64,000 bases of DNA from Sandaracinaceae bacterium. GTDB lineage: Bacteria > Myxococcota_A > Polyangia > Polyangiales > Houyiibacteriaceae. This document shows, piece by piece, positions 18,064 to 26,104 of the stretch; positions within the stretch are counted from its first letter, which is position 1; every line of letters starts with the position of its first letter. The notes under the pieces are model-generated. The model did no database searches. It was not told where the DNA came from and was given only the letters and a program-made list of their open reading frames with translations. A program made the translations under genes and the position numbers. The stretch covers positions 1-64,000 of the forward strand of contig JACKEJ010000005.1 in assembly GCA_020633055.1 (NCBI GenBank), read 5' to 3'.

Positions 18064-18588
18064 TCAGCCGTGCAGCATGAAGTAGATGACCACCCCGGTG
18101 ACCGAGACGTACAGCCAGAGGGGTAGCACCACCCGGGCCACGCGGCGGTGACGTAGGAACGCGCCGCGATACGCGAACCAGAAGATGGTGAGCGCGCCAG
18201 GCACGATGGCCAGCGAGAGAAGGATGTGCGAGCCCAGGATGGCGAGGTACACCCCGCGCAGGCTCCCCTCGTAGTGCGTGTCGCCGTGCACGGAGTGGTA
18301 GAGCACGTAGCCCACCAGGAACACCGCGCTGGACGCAAAGGCGCCCACCATGAGGCGCTTGTGGAGCTCGCGCCGACCGCTTCGGATGGCCAGCAACCCC
18401 GCGGTGAGCAGGACGGCCGAGAGCGCGTTGAGGGACGCGTTGACGCCAGGCACGAAGGACAGGTCCACGTCGAGCCCCGCCACGCCGTTCTGGATCAAGG
18501 TGAGCCAGATGAGGAACGCGAACGCGGCGCTGGAGACGACGGCGTTGAACACGAAGAAGCGGCGGTCGGGGCTGAGGCTCATGGTCAT
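18064..18588 (-). CDS. DUF420-like small membrane protein
   Basis: 174 residues with about five hydrophobic helices (FFVFNAVVSSAAFAFLIWL, ALSAVLLTAGLLAI, LMVGAFASSAVFLVGYVLYH and two more). Conserved His appear in ELHKRLM, YHSVHGDTHY and GSHILLS, matching DUF420, a family related to cytochrome-oxidase assembly membrane proteins. The ATG at 18588 overlaps the aminotransferase stop as ATGA, so it is translationally coupled to a lipid-type operon rather than to oxidase genes. Its role there is unknown. Confidence 0.72.
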   Translation of the reverse strand: MTMSLSPDRRFFVFNAVVSSAAFAFLIWLTLIQNGVAGLDVDLSFVPGVNASLNALSAVLLTAGLLAIRSGRRELHKRLMVGAFASSAVFLVGYVLYHSVHGDTHYEGSLRGVYLAILGSHILLSLAIVPGALTIFWFAYRGAFLRHRRVARVVLPLWLYVSVTGVVIYFMLHG

Positions 18589-19799
18589 GACGTTCGGCAG
18601 TCGGCGAGGGCCGCGCGCGCAGCGTCGAGCACACCCGGGATCTCGCGCGCGTGATTGTAGAAGTGAGGGGAGAAGCGCAGCACCCCATCCGGCAGGCCGC
18701 ACACCACGGATCGGGCACCGAGCGCCGCGTGGAGGCGTATGGGGTCGACCCCCGACGGGGGCAAGAGCGACAGGATGGTCGAGCGCCCGGAGCGCGCGGC
18801 GGAACGCAGCGAGCGAAAGCCCAGGCCCACGAGCCCCGCTTCCAGCTCGTCCAGATACGCATTGACGTGGCCGTGGATGGCCGCGACGCCGAGCACCTCG
18901 GCCGGGATGATGCCGGCGCCCAGCGCTTCGTAGCCGAGCAAGTTCAGCGTACCGGGCTCGAAGACCTCGGCGTCCGTTCTCAGCGGCGCGTCGTAGTGGA
19001 GGTGGCCTGGGCCGCGCGTGAGGAAGTCGAACGCGTGTTCGTGGCCGAGCCAGCCTGCCAGCCGTGGCTCGAGCGTGGCCATGCGCTCCCGGCGAACGTA
19101 GAGCAACCCCGCTCCCTCCACACCCATGAGCCACTTGTGCCCCCCGGCGGCGAGGTAGTCGAAGCCCATGTCCACGTGCAGCGGCGTGCCGCCGAGCGCC
19201 TGGATACCGTCCACGAACAGCTCCGCGCCGTGCGCGTGGCAGCGCTCGGCCATCGCACGGAGCGGCATGGCGAGCCCACTGCGAAATTGCACCGCGCTGA
19301 CAGCCACCAAGCGGACGCCACGCGTCAGCTCGTGCTCGAGGGCTGACAGTCCCTCGTCGAGGTTCCGCTCGAACGCTTCGAGAGGGACCCACGCGAGCGC
19401 GAGGTCGTACTGCTTCGCCGCCAGCTGCCACGGGGTGGTGTTGGCAGGGAACTCGCCGTGGAAGAGCACCACCCGGTCCCCCGGGCGCCAGCGGATCGAC
19501 TGCGCGATCGTGATGACGCCGGCGGTCGTGTTGGGCACGAAGGCCACCTCGTCGGCGCCACCCCCGACGAGCCCTGCCAGGCGCCCACGCAGGGCGTTCC
19601 GGCGCGCGAGCGTGGCGCCGAAGCCGCCGATGCCTTCCGCTGCATACGCGCCCATGCCGGCGTTCACCGCGACCCGCAGGGGCGCGCTGTGCGGGCTGAC
19701 CGCGGCGTGGTTCAGGTAGGCGAAGGGGCGCAAGTCCTCGAACCAACCCGCACGCGAGCCGAGCTGCGGGGCGGGCGGGGTCGGGTCGGCTGCGCTCAT
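18585..19799 (-). CDS. Class V PLP-dependent aminotransferase
   Basis: 404 residues from the ATG at 19799. The fold-type I class V pattern is clear: AYLNHAAVSPHSAP near the N-terminus, D198 in LFVDGIQALG and the PLP lysine K222 in AGGHKWLMG. These resemble the NifS/isopenicillin-epimerase-like group, which includes desulfurases, epimerases and aminotransferases; I cannot tell which. The start is 5 bp after the oxoamine synthase stop, and the stop overlaps the DUF420 start, so it is the fourth gene of the ketosynthase operon. It may supply or modify the amino-acid substrate. Confidence 0.82.
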   Translation of the reverse strand: MSAADPTPPAPQLGSRAGWFEDLRPFAYLNHAAVSPHSAPLRVAVNAGMGAYAAEGIGGFGATLARRNALRGRLAGLVGGGADEVAFVPNTTAGVITIAQSIRWRPGDRVVLFHGEFPANTTPWQLAAKQYDLALAWVPLEAFERNLDEGLSALEHELTRGVRLVAVSAVQFRSGLAMPLRAMAERCHAHGAELFVDGIQALGGTPLHVDMGFDYLAAGGHKWLMGVEGAGLLYVRRERMATLEPRLAGWLGHEHAFDFLTRGPGHLHYDAPLRTDAEVFEPGTLNLLGYEALGAGIIPAEVLGVAAIHGHVNAYLDELEAGLVGLGFRSLRSAARSGRSTILSLLPPSGVDPIRLHAALGARSVVCGLPDGVLRFSPHFYNHAREIPGVLDAARAALADCRTS

Positions 19800-19803
19800 C
19801 CCC

Positions 19804-21036
19804 CTACTCTTCCATCGGCGCGAGCTCGTCGCCACCCAGGATGAAGAAGGCCTCGCCGTAGATTTTCAGCAGCTCGAGGGCCTTGTCCATGTCCTCGTAG
19901 GTGTGTCCGCGGGTGACGTTCAGGCGCAGGCGCTCCTCGCCCTTCTTCACGCCCGGGTACGTGATGGGCACCATCATCACGCCGCTCTCCATCATGGCCA
20001 CGTGCGTGAACAGCGCCTTGCGCTCGTCGCGGCACATCACGGGCATGATGTGCGTGTTGCTCAGACCCAGGTCGAAGCCCAGGTCCGTCAGGTTCTTGCG
20101 CATGTACGCGGCCTTGGTGTGCAGCTCGCTCACCAGCTCCTCGCCGTGGTCCTCGAGCATGTCGAGGATGGTGGCGGCGGCCGCGACGATGGGCACGGGC
20201 AGCGACGCGCTGAACAAGAACGAGCGCGCGTAGTGCTTGATGTGGTCCACCACGTCCTTCTGGCCGAGCAGGATGCCCCCGATGCCGCCGAAGGTCTTGC
20301 TGAACGTGCTGACGATGACGGGCAGCTCCGCGCGCAGGTCGTACTTCTCGAAGATGCCGCGCCCGCCCTTCCCCAGCGTACCCGTGCCGTGCGCGTCGTC
20401 GCACACGATGACCGTGTTCTCGAACTCGCCCGCGGCCTTGCAGAGCTCCTCGATGGTGGCCTCGTCGCCGTCCAGCGAGTAGATGCCCTCGAGCAGCACC
20501 AGCGCGTTCTTGCGCTCACGCGTCTTCAGGATGCGCGTCAGCGAGCGGGCGCTGTTGTGGTTGAAGAAGCGCACCTCGGGCGCCATGCGCGGCGTCCCGG
20601 CGGCAAGGAAGGTGCCGTCGAGGATGCAGGCGTGGCTGAGGTTGTCGAGCACCAGCGTGGTGTCTTGATCGGCCAGGGCCATGATGGTGCCCACCATGGC
20701 CTGGTAGCCCGTGGTGAACAGCAGGCAGCTCTCGTAGCCGTACCAGGCGGCGAGGCGCTCCTCGAGCTCCACGTGGGCCGTGGTGGTGGCCTGCACGCGG
20801 CTGCTGCTGAGCCCGCAGCTGAAGCGCTTGACGGCCTCGATGGAAGCCTCCTTGACCTTCGGGTGCGTGGTCAGCCCCAGGTAGTCGTTGGAGCTGAAGT
20901 TGACGATGGGCTGCCCGTTGATGGTGCTGTGCAGACCGCCCGACTCGAAGGGCTTGAAGTAGGGGTAGACCTGCTTCTCCTTCGCCTCTCGGATACGCGC
21001 CAGCTCTCTGTACGACTTGTCGACGATCCAGCTCAT
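19804..21036 (-). CDS. Alpha-oxoamine synthase (BioF/serine palmitoyltransferase family)
   Basis: 410 residues from the ATG at 21036; a GTG at 21042 overlapping the upstream stop as GTGA is an alternative. The family joins an acyl thioester to an amino acid with loss of CO2, giving an alpha-aminoketone. Active-site residues are intact: H135 in DNLSHACILD stacks on PLP, D213 and H216 in CDDAHGTGTLG, and K247 in STFSKTFGG binds PLP. T244 sits three residues before the Lys as in serine palmitoyltransferase, and a late Arg (ERLRLNVT) could bind the carboxylate. No fused ACP domain is present. Setting with two ketosynthases, ACP and acyl-AMP ligase makes an acyl-ACP donor likely. Biotin synthesis is unlikely: no bioA/B/D nearby. 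Confidence 0.9.
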   Translation of the reverse strand: MSWIVDKSYRELARIREAKEKQVYPYFKPFESGGLHSTINGQPIVNFSSNDYLGLTTHPKVKEASIEAVKRFSCGLSSSRVQATTTAHVELEERLAAWYGYESCLLFTTGYQAMVGTIMALADQDTTLVLDNLSHACILDGTFLAAGTPRMAPEVRFFNHNSARSLTRILKTRERKNALVLLEGIYSLDGDEATIEELCKAAGEFENTVIVCDDAHGTGTLGKGGRGIFEKYDLRAELPVIVSTFSKTFGGIGGILLGQKDVVDHIKHYARSFLFSASLPVPIVAAAATILDMLEDHGEELVSELHTKAAYMRKNLTDLGFDLGLSNTHIMPVMCRDERKALFTHVAMMESGVMMVPITYPGVKKGEERLRLNVTRGHTYEDMDKALELLKIYGEAFFILGGDELAPMEE

Positions 21037-21038
21037 GC

Positions 21039-22208
21039 TCACTCTTTCGTGACAACGACCGCGCTGACGTTGCCGTAGTAGCCGACGGAGACCACGACGA
21101 CGGTCGCGACCTCGCCCGGCTTGGGTCCGGCCACGCGCGGCTCGGGCTTGTGGCCCTGCATCCACGCGAGCGCCATGATCATGCCGAAGGCGCCCGCCGC
21201 GCCGAAGTTCTCGCCGGTGAGCTGCTTGGGGGCGACGACGCACACGTCGTGCCCGAACACGGCGCGGATGCCGTGCAGCTCGGCGTCGTCGATGCTCGGC
21301 AGGCCGCAGCGCGCGGAGGCCACCACGTCGACCTCCTCCGCGTCGATGTCCGCCTCGTCGAGCGCCATCTGGATGGCCGCCTGCACGGCGTCGCTGCTGG
21401 CGTGCACGAGCACGGCTTCGCTCTGGGGCGCGTCGAACGCCGTGCCATAGCCGCGGATGACGCCCAAGACGCTGGCGCTGCGCTCCCACGCCCGGGCCTC
21501 GTCCTCGACCAGCAGGAACGCCGCACCCTCGCCGACACTGATGCCGAGGCCGTCGTTGCGCATGTCCGCGAGCACGCCGAGCTTCGCGAGCGCGACGTAC
21601 AGGGACTCGCACACGATCTCGCCCCCCCCCACGAGCATCGCGTCGGCGCGTCCGAACGCGAGGTGCGTGTGCGCGCTGAGCACCGCGTCGAGGCCACCGC
21701 AGTTGCCGTCGACGATGGTGGTGTTGGGGGCCATCAGGCCCTCCCAGATGCTCACGTAGCCGGCCGCCGCGTTGATGACGGTGTTGGGGAACCGCTGCGG
21801 GTTGATGTACCGCGGGTCCTCCAGCTCGGCCACGCGGTTGAGCTCGCCGATGGCGTCGAGCGAGCCGTAGGCCGTGGCCGAGGAGATGCCGACACGCTCG
21901 CCCGAGTAGCGCAGGAACACGCCCTCGTCGTCCTTGATGCCCGCGTCGATCAGCGCGAGCTTGGCGGCCGTGATGAGGTACTTGGTGAGCTGGTCGTTGT
22001 TGCGGTGACCCTTGTCGCCCAAGTACGCCTTCGGGTCCCAGTCCCACACCTCCGCGGTGTTCGCGTCCGGGAACGCCTCGAGCAGATCGCTCGCGCCGCG
22101 AAAGGCCTTCGCGCGCGCCGCTGCCACGTCGGCCAGGGCATGGACGAACGCCTCCCGGCCGACACCGAGCCCGCTCACCACACCGACGCCCGTGATCGCC
22201 AGCTCCAT
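21039..22208 (-). CDS. Ketosynthase-like partner lacking catalytic His residues (KS-beta-like)
   Basis: 389 residues from the ATG at 22208, overlapping the upstream stop by one base (TGATG). The thiolase fold is recognisable (ITGVGVVSGLGVGREAF, GISVGEGAAFLLVEDEA, ENFGAAGAFG). A Cys is kept at 170 in VDGNCGG where the nucleophile lies. The HGTGT loop is replaced by ARCGLPSIDDAE (299-310), and in the GHxxGAAG loop the His is E333 (TGENFGAAGA). Both catalytic His are therefore gone. Pairing with an intact ketosynthase one gene upstream matches KS-alpha/KS-beta (chain-length factor) heterodimers of type II polyketide and aryl-polyene systems. A heterodimer role is inference. Confidence 0.8.
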   Translation of the reverse strand: MELAITGVGVVSGLGVGREAFVHALADVAAARAKAFRGASDLLEAFPDANTAEVWDWDPKAYLGDKGHRNNDQLTKYLITAAKLALIDAGIKDDEGVFLRYSGERVGISSATAYGSLDAIGELNRVAELEDPRYINPQRFPNTVINAAAGYVSIWEGLMAPNTTIVDGNCGGLDAVLSAHTHLAFGRADAMLVGGGEIVCESLYVALAKLGVLADMRNDGLGISVGEGAAFLLVEDEARAWERSASVLGVIRGYGTAFDAPQSEAVLVHASSDAVQAAIQMALDEADIDAEEVDVVASARCGLPSIDDAELHGIRAVFGHDVCVVAPKQLTGENFGAAGAFGMIMALAWMQGHKPEPRVAGPKPGEVATVVVVSVGYYGNVSAVVVTKE

Positions 22209-23464
22209 CAGGGTGCCTCCTGCACGGCCACGTCCACTCCGGCGTAGGGCTCGGGCAGACGGCCTGGCTTCGCGAACGTGACCACAGCGTCGTAGCCCCC
22301 GAACGCGAGCGAGTTGTTGAGCACGATGTCCACGGGTCGCTCGGTGGCCTCGGTCACGACGTCGACGTCGCACACCGGGTCCAGCGTCTCGAAGTTGATG
22401 GTGGGCGGGATGACGCCGTGCGCGATGCTCAGCACGCAGCTGACTGCCTCGATGGCGCTGGCCGCGCCCATGCAGTGCCCGATGCCGCCCTTGAGGCTGG
22501 TCAGGGGCACGCGATGGTCACCGAAGATGTCCCGCACGACGCGGCTCTCGACCGTGTCGTTGGTGGGCGTGGCCGTCCCATGAGCGTTGACGAAGGTCAC
22601 GTCGCGCGGCGTGATGCCGCTGGCCCGGATGGCTTCGCGCATGGCGCGCGCGCTGCCCGCGCCGCTGGGCTCCGGGCGCGTGATGTGGTGCGCGTCGCAC
22701 GCGAGCCCGTAGCCGCCGACCTCCGCCAGCAGCGTCGCCCCGCGTGCCGCCGCGTGCCGCTCGGACTCCAGCACCAACGCGCCAGCCCCCTCGCCCACCA
22801 GGAGCCCGCCGCGGTCCTTGTCGAACGGCCGCGCGCGGTCGGGGGCCATGGCCCCGAGGCGCACGAAGCCCGCGTACTGGAGCTTCTCGATGACCTCGGC
22901 CGCGCCGCAGATGACGACGTCCGCGCGCCCGAGCCGGATCTGGTCGGCGGCGTAGCCGATGGCGTAGTTGCCCGCCGCGCAGGCCGCCGGGAGCGTCTGC
23001 ACCATGCCCGCCGCGCCGAACGCGCGCGCGACGTGGATGGGCAGGAGCGTGGTGCCGTAGGCCGGCAGGCGGGCGAGCGAGACGGCCTGCTCGCCCTCGT
23101 GGATCCACTTGCGGTCGAGCTGACCGAGCAGGTTCGCCTCGCCCATGGTCGTGCCGAAGATGACCGCCGTGCGCCTGCCCGCGAGCTGCTCCTCGGTGAG
23201 CCCCGCGTCTTGCACGGCCATGCGCGACGCCACCAGCGCGAACTGCGAGCAGCGCCCCGTACGACGCGTCTCTGCGGCCGTGAGGAAGTCACGCGGGCGG
23301 AAGTCGTGCACCTCGCACGCGATGTGGCGATCCATCCCGCTGGTGTCGAAGAGCGCCACCTCGCGCGCGGCGGAGCGGCCCGCCACGGTCGCCTCCAGGA
23401 ACGCCTCACGGCCATACCCGAGGGAGCTGACGACTCCAACGCCGGTGACGAAGACGCGCTGCAT
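22208..23464 (-). CDS. Beta-ketoacyl-ACP synthase (FabF-type, intact triad)
   Basis: 418 residues from the ATG at 23464. It condenses malonyl-ACP with an acyl thioester. The catalytic triad is complete: C162 in TLPAACAAGNY, H295 in VNAHGTATPTND and H330 in LKGGIGHCMGAAS. The sequence is closer to specialised FabF-like ketosynthases than to a housekeeping fabF, and no fabD, fabG or fabZ is adjacent. It is the first gene of a minus-strand operon (KS, KS-beta-like, oxoamine synthase, aminotransferase, DUF420) and diverges from the acyl-AMP ligase. Confidence 0.9.
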   Translation of the reverse strand: MQRVFVTGVGVVSSLGYGREAFLEATVAGRSAAREVALFDTSGMDRHIACEVHDFRPRDFLTAAETRRTGRCSQFALVASRMAVQDAGLTEEQLAGRRTAVIFGTTMGEANLLGQLDRKWIHEGEQAVSLARLPAYGTTLLPIHVARAFGAAGMVQTLPAACAAGNYAIGYAADQIRLGRADVVICGAAEVIEKLQYAGFVRLGAMAPDRARPFDKDRGGLLVGEGAGALVLESERHAAARGATLLAEVGGYGLACDAHHITRPEPSGAGSARAMREAIRASGITPRDVTFVNAHGTATPTNDTVESRVVRDIFGDHRVPLTSLKGGIGHCMGAASAIEAVSCVLSIAHGVIPPTINFETLDPVCDVDVVTEATERPVDIVLNNSLAFGGYDAVVTFAKPGRLPEPYAGVDVAVQEAP

Positions 23465-23572
23465 GGCGGGGGCTATAGCCCGCGCGAGCGACCCCGCGCA
23501 ACCCCGTCGACCCGGCCACGCGGTCGGTTTTCGTCTGGCCGATCGGCCTTTTTTTCAGGCACTTCCTGCGTC

Positions 23573-23592
23573 CGGAGCGTGGGCACGCTCCG
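23573..23592. promoter_or_regulatory. 20-bp palindrome abutting the -35 box of the acyl-AMP ligase gene
   Basis: CGGAGCGT-GGGC-ACGCTCCG is a perfect inverted repeat with 8-bp arms and a 4-nt centre. It ends one base before the TTGACA box at 23594 and lies within the 168-bp divergent region. Position and symmetry suit an operator. A second palindrome, GGCCGATCGGCC followed by seven T, lies at 23537-23555. Confidence 0.5.
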
Positions 23593-23593
23593 C

Positions 23594-23623
23594 TTGACAG
23601 CCCGCGCGGCGGCACCCTATGAC
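23594..23623 (+). promoter_or_regulatory. Sigma-70-like promoter for the acyl-AMP ligase operon
   Basis: TTGACA (23594-23599) is a perfect -35 consensus. TATGAC (23618-23623), 18 bp on, matches the -10 consensus at 4 of 6 positions. A transcript would start near 23630, only about 3 nt before the ATG at 23633, and no Shine-Dalgarno sequence is visible, so translation may be leaderless. Confidence 0.5.
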
Positions 23624-23632
23624 GCCCCCACG

Positions 23633-25336
23633 ATGCAGCTCGACGAAACGCTCACGCTGGTCAGCACGCTGGCCCGCCTCCCGCGAGGCGAGGGCCGCGG
23701 CTTCACGTTCATCGGTCGCGACCGGACGGAGCGCTACTACCCCTACGAGGCCATGGAGGCCGAAGCTCAGCGCCGCGCCGCGAAGCTGGCCGAGCTTGGG
23801 CTCGTCAAAGGGCAGCGCGTGGCGCTCGTCCTCCCCGAGCCGCACGAGTTCGTGCTGACGTTCCTGGGCGCGGTGTTCGCGGGGGTCGTGCCGGTGCCCA
23901 TCTTCCCTCGCGCCAGCTTCAAGAACGCCGACGCCTACGTCGACATCCTCGCGCACATCATCGCCACCTCCGGCTCGCGCGTGGTGTTCTGCATGGAGGC
24001 CAACCAGAGCGTGGTCGAGCGCGTGCGCGAGCACGACTGCGGGGTCGAGCAGATCCTGGACGTGACGCACGCCTTCGAGGCCGACCCCGTGCCGCCGCCG
24101 GGCTGGTCGCTGCCCACCGTCACGCACGACGACACGTGCTTCCTGCAATTCACCAGCGGCTCCACGAACAAGCCCAAGGGCGTGGTGGTGACCCACCGCA
24201 ACCTGGTGGCCAACACGCAGTCGTTCATGAACGAGCACGGCCTGAAGCGGAACGACCAGGACAAGGCCGTCAGCTGGCTGCCGCTCTACCACGACATGGG
24301 CTTGATCGGCTTCGTGCTGGCGACCCTGCTGTTCGACATCCCACCCACCATCCTGCCCACCGAGCTCTTCGCCCGCGCACCCGGGCTGTGGCTCGAGACC
24401 ATCAGCCGCATCGGCGGCACCATCACCTACGCGCCGAACTTCGCGTTCGACCTGGTGGTGAAACGCGTGAAGGACAAGGACCTGGCCGCGCTGGACCTGA
24501 GCCGCCTCCGCGTGGTCGGGAGCGGCGCGGAGCCCATCCGCCCCAAGACCCTGCGCGCCTTCGCCGAGCGCTTCGCCCCCGCTGGGTTCCGCGCCAACGC
24601 CTTCCTGCCGAGCTACGGCATGGCCGAGAGCACACTGGCCATCACGTTCCATCCGTGCGGGACCGACATGGTCACCGACCTGGTGGACGCCGCCGCGATG
24701 CGCGAGGGGCGCGCCACACCAGCGGCTCCCGGCGCGAACCCGGACGACCCGGCCGTGCTCGAGCTGATGAGCTGCGGCGTGCCGTTCCCCGGGCACGAGC
24801 TGCGCATCGTGGACGAGGCGGGCAACCCGCTCCCCGAACGACAGGTAGGCCAGGTGGTGACACGCGGCCCCAGCGTGACGCCCGGCTACTTCGAGAACGA
24901 GGACGCGACACGGGAGGCGCTGATCGACGGGTGGCTCCAGACCGGAGACCTCGGGTACATCGCCGAGGGGAACCTCTACATCTGCGGCCGCCTGAAGGAC
25001 CTGATCATCATCCGCGGGGCGAACCACTACCCGCAGGACATCGAGTGGTCCGTGGGCGAGCTGCCCGGCATCCGCCGCGGCAATGTCTTCGCGTTCTCCG
25101 TGGACATGGACGGGCAGGAGGCCCTGGTGGTGGCCGCCGAGGCCAACCGCGCGGACGCGGCCGAGCTCAAGGAGCAGATCAAGCGCCGCGTGTCGGAGGA
25201 GTTCGGGCTGGTGCCGGGACACATCGCGATCGTGCCGCTGGGCGAGCTGCCCAAGACGAGCAGTGGCAAGGCGCAGCGCCGCAAGACGAAGCAGCTGTTC
25301 GAAGCTGGCCAGCTGCCCGAGCACCCCGCAGAATGA
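23633..25336 (+). CDS. Fatty acyl-AMP ligase (FAAL-like, acyl-ACP synthetase)
   Basis: 567 residues from the ATG at 23633. Adenylate-forming family: the P-loop is LQFTSGSTNKPKGVVVTHRN, and LPSYGMAESTLA and GWLQTGDLGYI follow. SWLPLYHDMGLIG is typical of fatty acyl-AMP ligases, which hand the acyl group to an acyl carrier protein rather than CoA. The final lysine lies in LPKTSSGKAQRRKT. With the ACP gene 57 bp downstream, loading of a free fatty acid onto that ACP is the likely job. The FAAL-specific insertion cannot be confirmed by eye. Confidence 0.88.
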   Translation: MQLDETLTLVSTLARLPRGEGRGFTFIGRDRTERYYPYEAMEAEAQRRAAKLAELGLVKGQRVALVLPEPHEFVLTFLGAVFAGVVPVPIFPRASFKNADAYVDILAHIIATSGSRVVFCMEANQSVVERVREHDCGVEQILDVTHAFEADPVPPPGWSLPTVTHDDTCFLQFTSGSTNKPKGVVVTHRNLVANTQSFMNEHGLKRNDQDKAVSWLPLYHDMGLIGFVLATLLFDIPPTILPTELFARAPGLWLETISRIGGTITYAPNFAFDLVVKRVKDKDLAALDLSRLRVVGSGAEPIRPKTLRAFAERFAPAGFRANAFLPSYGMAESTLAITFHPCGTDMVTDLVDAAAMREGRATPAAPGANPDDPAVLELMSCGVPFPGHELRIVDEAGNPLPERQVGQVVTRGPSVTPGYFENEDATREALIDGWLQTGDLGYIAEGNLYICGRLKDLIIIRGANHYPQDIEWSVGELPGIRRGNVFAFSVDMDGQEALVVAAEANRADAAELKEQIKRRVSEEFGLVPGHIAIVPLGELPKTSSGKAQRRKTKQLFEAGQLPEHPAE

Positions 25337-25393
25337 CCGCGCCCGCCGCTGCGGCGCCGTGAGACCCCGAGAGACCAGGAAAGCGAACGAACC

Positions 25394-25627
25394 ATGTCCC
25401 AGGAACTCAAAGATGCCCTCCGTGAGATCGTCGCCGAGGTGGCCGAGATCGACGACGTGCCGGACGACGCCAAGTTCGCCGACCTCGGCATCGACAGCAT
25501 GATGGCCATCGAGATCGTCGCGGACGTGGAGCGCAAGTACGGCATCAGCATGCCCGAAGAGGAGCTCCAGGACCTGGTCACGCTCAACGCGGTCTACGAG
25601 AAGGTCCGCGCGAAGCTCGCCGCCTGA
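25394..25627 (+). CDS. Acyl carrier protein
   Basis: 77 residues, acidic and helical. The phosphopantetheine site is S35 in DLGIDSMMAIEIV. The start is the ATG at 25394, with AGGAAAG about ten bases upstream. It lies between an acyl-AMP ligase and a thioesterase gene and opposite the ketosynthase operon, so it is probably the dedicated carrier of this cluster rather than the primary fatty-acid ACP. Confidence 0.93.
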   Translation: MSQELKDALREIVAEVAEIDDVPDDAKFADLGIDSMMAIEIVADVERKYGISMPEEELQDLVTLNAVYEKVRAKLAA

Positions 25628-26046
25628 TGAGCGCGTCCACATCGCCGTCCGCGGCGCCGCACGTCTACCGCCTGCGCACCGGGTACGGCGACACCGACCA
25701 GAGCGGCGTCATCCACCACGCGGTGTACATGCGTTACCTCGAGGACGCGCGCGCGGACTACCTCCGGCAGCGTGGCCTGGACTTCGCGGCGCTCGAGCAT
25801 GGTCAGCGCATCGGCATGGCCGTCGCACGCGCGACCATGCGCTTCTTGCGGCCCGCACGCTTCGACGACTTGCTGGACATCGAAGTGCGCGTCGAGACGC
25901 AGCGCGCCACGATGCTGTTCGACTACCGGGTGCTGTGCGGTGACGTGTTGCTGCTGGAGGCGCAGCTCACGCTGGCGTGCATCGACCTCGAGAAGATGCG
26001 GGCCATCCGGCTGCCCCCCGAGGTCGCGCTCGCCTGTCGGCCCTGA
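25627..26046 (+). CDS. Hotdog-fold acyl thioesterase (4HBT/YbgC-like)
   Basis: 139 residues. The start codon overlaps the ACP stop by one base (TGATG). The family signature is GYGDTDQSGVIHHAVYMRYLEDA, with the likely catalytic Asp at D24 in DTDQSGV, as in 4-hydroxybenzoyl-CoA thioesterases. It hydrolyses an acyl-CoA or acyl-ACP thioester. In this setting it may release a product from the ACP or clear stalled chains. It is the last gene of the plus-strand arm. Confidence 0.87.
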   Translation: MSASTSPSAAPHVYRLRTGYGDTDQSGVIHHAVYMRYLEDARADYLRQRGLDFAALEHGQRIGMAVARATMRFLRPARFDDLLDIEVRVETQRATMLFDYRVLCGDVLLLEAQLTLACIDLEKMRAIRLPPEVALACRP

Positions 26047-26104
26047 GCCAGACCTTCGACCCCCGAGCCGCGTCGAGCGCCAGGCGCCGGGGGCGTGGCG
26101 TGCG

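Noticed and set aside
19804..21036. Annotation of the oxoamine synthase as biotin gene bioF
   Set aside because: No bioA, bioB, bioC or bioD is nearby, and the gene is coupled to ketosynthase genes. A pimeloyl substrate is not supported.
23537..23555. GGCCGATCGGCC followed by seven T as an intrinsic terminator
   Set aside because: The stem is only 4 bp around a GATC loop, and no plus-strand gene lies upstream to be terminated. It is kept only as a possible operator.
22418..23632. Long in-frame upstream extension of the acyl-AMP ligase gene
   Set aside because: It is antisense to the intact ketosynthase gene and has no family similarity. A consensus promoter sits just before the ATG at 23633, where the conserved protein begins.
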